A stretch of DNA of 64,000 nt, taken from positions 248,001-312,000 of the forward strand of contig CAJYKV010000004.1 of the NCBI GenBank assembly GCA_913774955.1. Direction: 5' to 3'. Within the stretch, counting starts at the first letter, position 1. Each line of letters starts with the position of its first letter. This document shows, one piece after another, positions 59,323 through 64,000 of the stretch. This stretch comes from an uncultured Acidovorax sp. Lineage in GTDB: Bacteria > Pseudomonadota > Gammaproteobacteria > Burkholderiales > Burkholderiaceae_C. The position numbers and the translations under genes were made by a program. A model generated the notes under the pieces. That model had not been told where the DNA came from. It did no database searches and saw only the letters and a program-made list of their open reading frames with translations.

Positions 59323-59339
59323 GGTGCGTCTCCCCGGCA

Positions 59340-60005
59340 TCAGGCGGCTTCGGCCCACTGGAGGCCGCTTCCGTCCTGCGACACCACCTCGCGCAGCCGG
59401 CCGTCGCGCAGCGCATACACCCAGCCGAGCAGCGCGAGCGGTTGCCCACGCTCCCAGGCACGGCGCACGGGGGCCGTGGCGGCCAGGGCCTGCACTTGCT
59501 CGGCGACGTTCAGGGCCACGAAGCGGTCCACCCGTTCGCAGAGGCCCTCTTCGGTATCGTCGCAGCCGTCGCCGGCCTCGATCTCCCGCGCGCGGCGCCG
59601 GTAGAGCGCACGCAGCGGCCGGATGTGGTGGCCCAGGTAATCGCCTTCGCCGGGCTCGCCGACGCGCTCGCGAGACTGCAGCAGGGCAGCGCGCACGCCG
59701 CCGCAGCCCTCGTGCCCGCAGACGATGACGGCGGGCACGCGCAGCACGTCGATCGCGTACTGCAGGGCGCTCATGATGTTGGTGTCGTCGGGCTGCACGA
59801 GGTTGGCCACGCTGCGGTGCACGAACAGCTCTCCCGGCAGGGCGTTGGTGATGCGCTCGGCCGGCACACGGCTGTCGGCGCAGCCGATCCAGAAGGCCCG
59901 CGGCTGCTGGCCGCCCACCAGTTTCCCGAAGAAGGCGGGATCGCGCGACGTCATTTCGTCGGCCCAGGCTCGGTTCTGAAGCAGCAGTCGGGTCGTCAGG
60001 TCCAT
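59340..60005 (-). CDS. Beta-class carbonic anhydrase
   Basis: A 221-residue beta-CA. Zinc ligands are Cys42, His98 and Cys101, with the Asp44-Arg46 dyad in CADSRVP and VCGHEGCGGV. It interconverts CO2 and bicarbonate. A GGAGG Shine-Dalgarno is 5 bases before the start. It is the first gene of an operon with the SulP transporter, so the pair probably supplies bicarbonate for carboxylations. The leader (60006-60254) is somewhat AT-richer and holds the divergent promoters. Confidence 0.95.
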   Translation of the reverse strand: MDLTTRLLLQNRAWADEMTSRDPAFFGKLVGGQQPRAFWIGCADSRVPAERITNALPGELFVHRSVANLVQPDDTNIMSALQYAIDVLRVPAVIVCGHEGCGGVRAALLQSRERVGEPGEGDYLGHHIRPLRALYRRRAREIEAGDGCDDTEEGLCERVDRFVALNVAEQVQALAATAPVRRAWERGQPLALLGWVYALRDGRLREVVSQDGSGLQWAEAA

Positions 60006-60254
60006 GGTTCCTCCGGAGATTCGTTGTGGATGTTGCGTTGCAGCATCGAAGGCTAACGGTATCCGGAGATTCCTTTGTGCGGAATTTCCAAGGCTTACAT
60101 GGTTGTTTCTTTGCACGCATGCGTTGACATGTCGTTGCAACTGGCTGGACGGTACGCCTTCTTGCCCTGCACTTCGTAAACGGAGCAGAACCTGGGCCCC
60201 AGGCGTGCGGGCTCGGCTGTGGCGCCCGCCTGCGCGCCCCCTAGAATCCGGGCC

Positions 60255-60761
60255 ATGACCATGCCCCACAGCCCGGCCCACCAGCTCAGCATGACGGTGC
60301 TCATGTCGCCCGACATGGCCAATTTCTCCGGCAACGTGCACGGCGGTGCCATCCTCAAGCTGCTGGACCAGGTGGCGTATTCGTGCGCCGCTCGCTATTC
60401 GGGCAGCTACGTGGTCACGCTGAGCGTGGACCAGGTCACGTTCCTGCAGCCCATCCACGTGGGCGAACTCGTCACCTTCCTCGCGAGCGTGAACTACACG
60501 GGCACGTCGTCGATGGAGATCGGCGTGAAGGTGGTGGCCGAGGAGATCCGCACGCAGATCGTGCGGCACGTCAACAGCTGTTTCTTCACGATGGTGGCGG
60601 TGGACGAGGCCCGCAAGCCCACGCCGGTGCCGCCGCTCGCGCCCTCCACGGCGGACGAGCGTCGCCGCTGGGAGGCCGCGCTGCTGCGCAAGAACCTGCG
60701 CAGGGAGCAGGCCGAGCGTTTCGCCCAGATCCAGCGCGAAGCGGCCGCGGCGCACGGCTGA
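60255..60761 (+). CDS. Acyl-CoA thioesterase, YciA/hotdog family
   Basis: A 168-residue hotdog-fold thioesterase. The N-terminal half shows MTVLMSPDMANFSGNVHGGAILKLLDQVAYSCAARY, with the active-site segment around NVHGGAILKLLDQ, and the second strand pair VVTLSVDQVTFLQPIHVGELV. It likely hydrolyses short to medium acyl-CoA. A basic helical tail of about 40 residues (ADERRRWEAALLRKNLRREQAERFAQIQREA) follows. The start was chosen at 60255 because the segment before it is not conserved. Divergent from the carbonic anhydrase operon. Confidence 0.92.
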   Translation: MTMPHSPAHQLSMTVLMSPDMANFSGNVHGGAILKLLDQVAYSCAARYSGSYVVTLSVDQVTFLQPIHVGELVTFLASVNYTGTSSMEIGVKVVAEEIRTQIVRHVNSCFFTMVAVDEARKPTPVPPLAPSTADERRRWEAALLRKNLRREQAERFAQIQREAAAAHG

Positions 60762-60803
60762 AGGCCGCTTCCGGGCGGCGTGCCGCGCAAATCCTGCGTG
60801 CGT

Positions 60804-61661
60804 TCAGCCGGCGTGGCGCAGCGGCGCCGGGGCGGCAGGCACCGGCTGGCCCAGTCCGGTGCCCGCCGCGGCCTCCACACCGGCCGCCACGTCGCCCACC
60901 ACGATGACGGAGGGGCTGCCGAGCTGCTCGCGCTCGATGGTGGCGTGCAGCTCGCCCAGGGTGGTGAGCGCATGGCGCTGGCAGGGCAGGCTCACGTGCT
61001 GGATGACGACCACGGGCGTGCAGGCGGGCAGGCCGGTCAGCAGTTCCTGCTGGATGTGCGCGGCGCTGCTCACGCCCATGTAGATCACCAGCGTGAGACG
61101 GGCCGCGCGCGCCGTGGCGGCGAGCTGCCGCCAGTCGGTGCCGCTGTCGCCGGGCTTGGCGTGGCCGGTGACGAACACCACGCCGTGCGCATGCTCGCGG
61201 TGCGTGAGCGGCGTGCCCAGCAGGGTCATGCCCGCCAGCCCCGCGGTGATGCCGTTGACCACCGTGACCGCAATGCCGGCGGCGCGCAGGTGCTCCACCT
61301 CCTCGCCGCCGCGGCCGAAGATGAACGGATCGCCGCCCTTCAGGCGCACCACGTTCTCGCCCTCGTGCACGGCCATTACCATCAGCTTCTCGATGAAGGC
61401 CTGCGGCGTGCTCTTGCAGCCGCCGCGCTTGCCGACGTGGACAATGCGCGCGCCGGGCTCGGCGAGGGCGACGATTTCGTCGCTCACCAGGTCGTCCACC
61501 AGCAGCACGGTGGCGGCCTGGATCGCCTTGAGGGCTTTCAGCGTGAGCAGTTCCGGATCACCCGGGCCCGCGCCGACGAGCGTGCAGGTGCCGCGCGGCA
61601 GCGCGCCATAGGGGCGGCGGTTGTCGGAGGTATCGGTCGGCGGCGTGGTGGGGCGGTTCAT
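60804..61661 (-). CDS. cobA: Uroporphyrinogen-III C-methyltransferase
   Basis: A 285-residue SUMT. Signature segments: TLVGAGPGDPELLTLKALKAIQ, VLLVDDLVSDEIVAL, VGKRGGCKSTPQAFIEKLMV, RLKGGDPFIFGRGGEEVEHL and GTPLTHREHAHGVVFVTGHAKPG. It methylates uroporphyrinogen III twice to precorrin-2, the branch point for siroheme and cobalamin. In this position, with nasA upstream, it supplies siroheme for nitrite reductase. The start overlaps the stop of ybiB (ATGA). Confidence 0.95.
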   Translation of the reverse strand: MNRPTTPPTDTSDNRRPYGALPRGTCTLVGAGPGDPELLTLKALKAIQAATVLLVDDLVSDEIVALAEPGARIVHVGKRGGCKSTPQAFIEKLMVMAVHEGENVVRLKGGDPFIFGRGGEEVEHLRAAGIAVTVVNGITAGLAGMTLLGTPLTHREHAHGVVFVTGHAKPGDSGTDWRQLAATARAARLTLVIYMGVSSAAHIQQELLTGLPACTPVVVIQHVSLPCQRHALTTLGELHATIEREQLGSPSVIVVGDVAAGVEAAAGTGLGQPVPAAPAPLRHAG

Positions 61662-62584
61662 GGGGCAGTCTCCGGAGTGGTCTGGCGGGCCAGACGCAAA
61701 ATGTGTTCCACCTGGCGGGAGAGCGGGCCCGGCACCGGCAACTCGCCCGCGAGCACCTGCTGCGTGTAGCGCGCGGTGGCCTCCACGCCGATGTCGGCGG
61801 GCAGGCCGGGCACCTCGCTCGCGGTGCCGGGCTGCTGCTCGTCCCACACATGGTGCGCGCCGCGCACGAAGGCGTCGTAACGGGGCGTGCGGCGCGGATC
61901 GGCGGCGACCTCGCCCTCCAGCCCGCGCGAGAGCAGCACGTCCATGCCGCGCGCGGCGAAGGTGGCGTGCAGCATCTCCTGGTATTCGGGATGGGTGTAG
62001 GCCGTGACCAGCAGCGACGGGCCGCGCACCGGATTCATGAGCTTCACCACGCTGTGGCCGGGATTGCGCAGGCCGACCACCTCGCGCACCGCCAGCAGCC
62101 GCGCGAGGCCGGGGCACAGCAGCCCGGTGTGGATGTGGGCGACGCCGCCCGCGGGCACCGCCTCCAGCGACTCCATCGGCGCGGTGCCGAGGGCGCTCAG
62201 CACATCGCTGGCCAGAACGCGCCGTGCCTCGGTGCGCATGCCGTGCAGCAGCACCGGAAGGCCCTCGCGCGCCAGCAGCAGCGCGAGCAGCGGCGTGAGC
62301 ACCGGCAGCTTGCGGGCGCCGTTGTAGCTGGGCAGCACCACGGTCGGCACGCCGCCGGCCGGGATCGGCGCGAGCCGCGCATGGGTGGCGTCGAGGAAGC
62401 CGCACATCTCGTCGGCCGTCTCGCCCTTGATGCGCATGGCGATGCAGAAGGCACCCACTTCGTAGTCGGTCACCTGTCCGTCGAGCACCTGTCCGAAGAG
62501 ATCGGCGGCCTGCTCGCGGCCGATGGCGCGCGCGCCGCGCGCACCCCGGCCGAGTTCCTTGAGGTAATGGCTGATGCTGCCCAT
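61658..62584 (-). CDS. ybiB: DNA-binding protein YbiB (TrpD2 family)
   Basis: A 308-residue protein with the fold of anthranilate phosphoribosyltransferase. Segments: MGSISHYLKELGRGARGARAIGREQAADLFGQVLDGQVTDYEVGAFCIAMRIKGET, then VLPSYNGARKLPVLTPLLALLLAREGLPVLLHG. The glycine-rich PRPP site of TrpD is changed, as in YbiB, which binds nucleic acids instead. The E. coli protein is LexA-regulated. Its place between nasA and cobA is typical for beta-proteobacteria but has no known reason. Confidence 0.92.
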   Translation of the reverse strand: MGSISHYLKELGRGARGARAIGREQAADLFGQVLDGQVTDYEVGAFCIAMRIKGETADEMCGFLDATHARLAPIPAGGVPTVVLPSYNGARKLPVLTPLLALLLAREGLPVLLHGMRTEARRVLASDVLSALGTAPMESLEAVPAGGVAHIHTGLLCPGLARLLAVREVVGLRNPGHSVVKLMNPVRGPSLLVTAYTHPEYQEMLHATFAARGMDVLLSRGLEGEVAADPRRTPRYDAFVRGAHHVWDEQQPGTASEVPGLPADIGVEATARYTQQVLAGELPVPGPLSRQVEHILRLARQTTPETAP

Positions 62585-62667
62585 GGGAGCGAAAAAAGAG
62601 GATCGTGGAGCGGAGCGGAGCGGGACCGCAGGGACGCGCATTGTCCCGTAATTCAGAGAACTTCTGG

Positions 62668-64000
62668 TTATATGGAGGTCTCGGCCGGCAGGGGGGCGGG
62701 CGCGCAGGCCTGCACCATGCGCCGCAGCTCGGGCACGCAGGAGCCGCACTGCGTGCCGCAGCCCAGCGCGGACTGCAGCTGGGTCAGCCGCTCCGCGCCG
62801 CTGCCGCGGCAGTGCGCCAGGTGGCCGGTGATGGCGGTATCGGTCACGTTCATGCAGCTGCACACGGGCTTGCCGCGCGACTGCACGGCGAGCGGCCCCG
62901 CCGGGGCCTGCGCGCCCGGCGCGAGCAGCAGCCGGCCATAGGCCTGCGCGGGCTGCTCTTCCTGCAGCAGCGTGCGCAGCCAGGACCCGGCACTCGTGTC
63001 GCCGGCCAGCAGCACAGCCTGGAGCCGCAGGTCGGCGTCGGCAGCGCCGCCCGCGCGCTCCAGGCGCAGCGCGCGGCGCTGGCCGCGCCGCCGGTCGGCA
63101 TAGCGCAGCGTGTCGGGGCCGGCCAGGCCGAGCAGGGATTCGATGCGCGCCAGCGCCGCGTCCGGCACGGGCTCGTGCGCCGCCGCGCGCAGCAGCATGC
63201 CGTGGCGTTCGCGGCCGGGCTCCGACAGCGGCGTGTTGTTGCTGAAGGGCACGCAGACGGCGAAGGGGAATTCGGCCATCAGCTCCGCGATCCGCGCGCG
63301 CACCGACAGCACCTCGCCCTCGGGCAGCCACGCGAGGCCGAGCAGGCGCCAGGGCAGATCCACCTTCTCGATCCGGACCGGCGTGTGCTTGAGTTCGGGC
63401 TGCTTCGACTGGGGGCAGAAGGCCGGCGTGGTGAGCGCGTTCACCCCCAGGGCCGCGCCGCCGGTGCCGCCGTGGCCACCCAGCACCTCGCTGCCCCAGT
63501 GCATCGCGATGAAGGCCTGCGTGAGGCCCACGTCGGTGCTCGCCTGCACGGGCACGATGACCGTGCCGCGCTCGCTGGTGACCTGGGCGAGATCGCCTTC
63601 GGCGAGCCGGCGGCGCTCCATGTCCTGCGGGTGCAGCTGCACGCAGGGCTCGGGCACGTGGCCGAACAGCCGGCCGATGGTGCCCGTGCGGCTCATGCCG
63701 TGCCACTGGTCGCGCAGCCGGCCGGTGGTGAGGCTGAACGGATGGCGCGCATTGCGTGGCTCGGCCACCGGCCGCCAGGGCGCGGCGGCGAAACGCGCGC
63801 GGCCGTCGGGCGTGGGGAAGATGCCGTCCTCGTACAGGCGCGCGCGCCCTGCGGCGGCGCCTTCGGGAAACGGCCAGTGCTGCGGCCCGCGCGATTCCAG
63901 CAGCGGCCAGGAGAGGCCGGTGATGTCCAGATCGCGCCCGCGCGTGCTCTCGCGGTGCTCGTTCCAGATCGCCTCGGCGCCGGCCTCCGGCTGGGCCGTC
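62668..64000 (-). CDS. nasA: Assimilatory nitrate reductase catalytic subunit, C-terminal part (partial)
   Basis: The frame is open from the stop at 62668 to the window edge (444 codons seen); the N-terminal part with the [4Fe-4S] and molybdenum-site domains lies beyond. The visible part carries the molybdopterin-oxidoreductase C-terminal domain (HPFSLTTGRLRDQWHGMSRTG, VQLHPQDMERRRLAEGDLAQVTSERG). It ends with a BFD-like [2Fe-2S] domain, whose Cys pairs are in CSCMN and CGTQCGSC near the C-terminus. This fusion is typical of NasA that takes electrons from NasB or ferredoxin. It probably heads an operon with ybiB and cobA. Confidence 0.92.
   Translation of the reverse strand, partial: TAQPEAGAEAIWNEHRESTRGRDLDITGLSWPLLESRGPQHWPFPEGAAAGRARLYEDGIFPTPDGRARFAAAPWRPVAEPRNARHPFSLTTGRLRDQWHGMSRTGTIGRLFGHVPEPCVQLHPQDMERRRLAEGDLAQVTSERGTVIVPVQASTDVGLTQAFIAMHWGSEVLGGHGGTGGAALGVNALTTPAFCPQSKQPELKHTPVRIEKVDLPWRLLGLAWLPEGEVLSVRARIAELMAEFPFAVCVPFSNNTPLSEPGRERHGMLLRAAAHEPVPDAALARIESLLGLAGPDTLRYADRRRGQRRALRLERAGGAADADLRLQAVLLAGDTSAGSWLRTLLQEEQPAQAYGRLLLAPGAQAPAGPLAVQSRGKPVCSCMNVTDTAITGHLAHCRGSGAERLTQLQSALGCGTQCGSCVPELRRMVQACAPAPLPAETSI

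Overview
The window is very GC-rich, with tightly packed and often overlapping genes. Its gene content fits a beta-proteobacterium of the Comamonadaceae, most likely Acidovorax/Paracidovorax: TTT-type (Bug) solute receptors, DarP, YbiB beside assimilatory nitrate reduction, abundant c-di-GMP proteins, and a palindromic repeat of a type seen in that family. The genus is my inference from gene content; nothing in the window proves it. I see no rRNA, tRNA, CRISPR array, insertion sequence or prophage gene.

Layout. 0-6.4 kb: a minus-strand operon headed by a TPP (thiamin pyrophosphate) riboswitch, encoding LuxE-like acyl-protein synthetase, LuxC-like acyl-CoA reductase, a THI5/SsuA-type ABC importer (ATPase, permease, Tat-exported receptor) and an SDR reductase. 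6.5-19.2 kb: mutS, then c-di-GMP and signalling genes (GAF-EAL, MscS channel, a 1641-residue hybrid kinase, an HD-GYP response regulator). 19.1-25.1 kb: a translationally coupled glycan operon with four glycosyltransferases and one ABC exporter. 25.4-29 kb: suhB and an ABC-2 transporter with two permeases. 29-35.6 kb: lone otsA behind an AT-richer leader, trmJ, cysE, mog, darP, pmbA. 35.7-41.8 kb: an aldarate (galactarate/glucarate) catabolic operon with a divergent LysR regulator. 41.9-49.9 kb: MFS transporter, PaiB-like protein, patatin lipoprotein, tartrate/D-malate dehydrogenase with divergent LysR, a WYL regulator with GST, yqeY and rpsU. 50-55 kb: a GGDEF-EAL receptor, then NIPSNAP and ABM monooxygenase genes with a divergent ArsR regulator. 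55-64 kb: flavoprotein, sterol desaturase, SulP transporter with beta-carbonic anhydrase, thioesterase, then cobA-ybiB-nasA (siroheme and nitrate assimilation), with nasA running off the edge.

The most unusual unit is the first operon. A carboxylate-activating and reducing pair of the bioluminescence type, without luciferase or LuxD, is joined to a pyrimidine-type importer and an alcohol/aldehyde dehydrogenase-type enzyme under a thiamin riboswitch. I propose that it imports and re-reduces an oxidised (carboxylate) thiamin or thiamin-precursor fragment: acid to acyl-protein thioester, to aldehyde, to alcohol. The parts are seen in the sequence; the pathway is inference.
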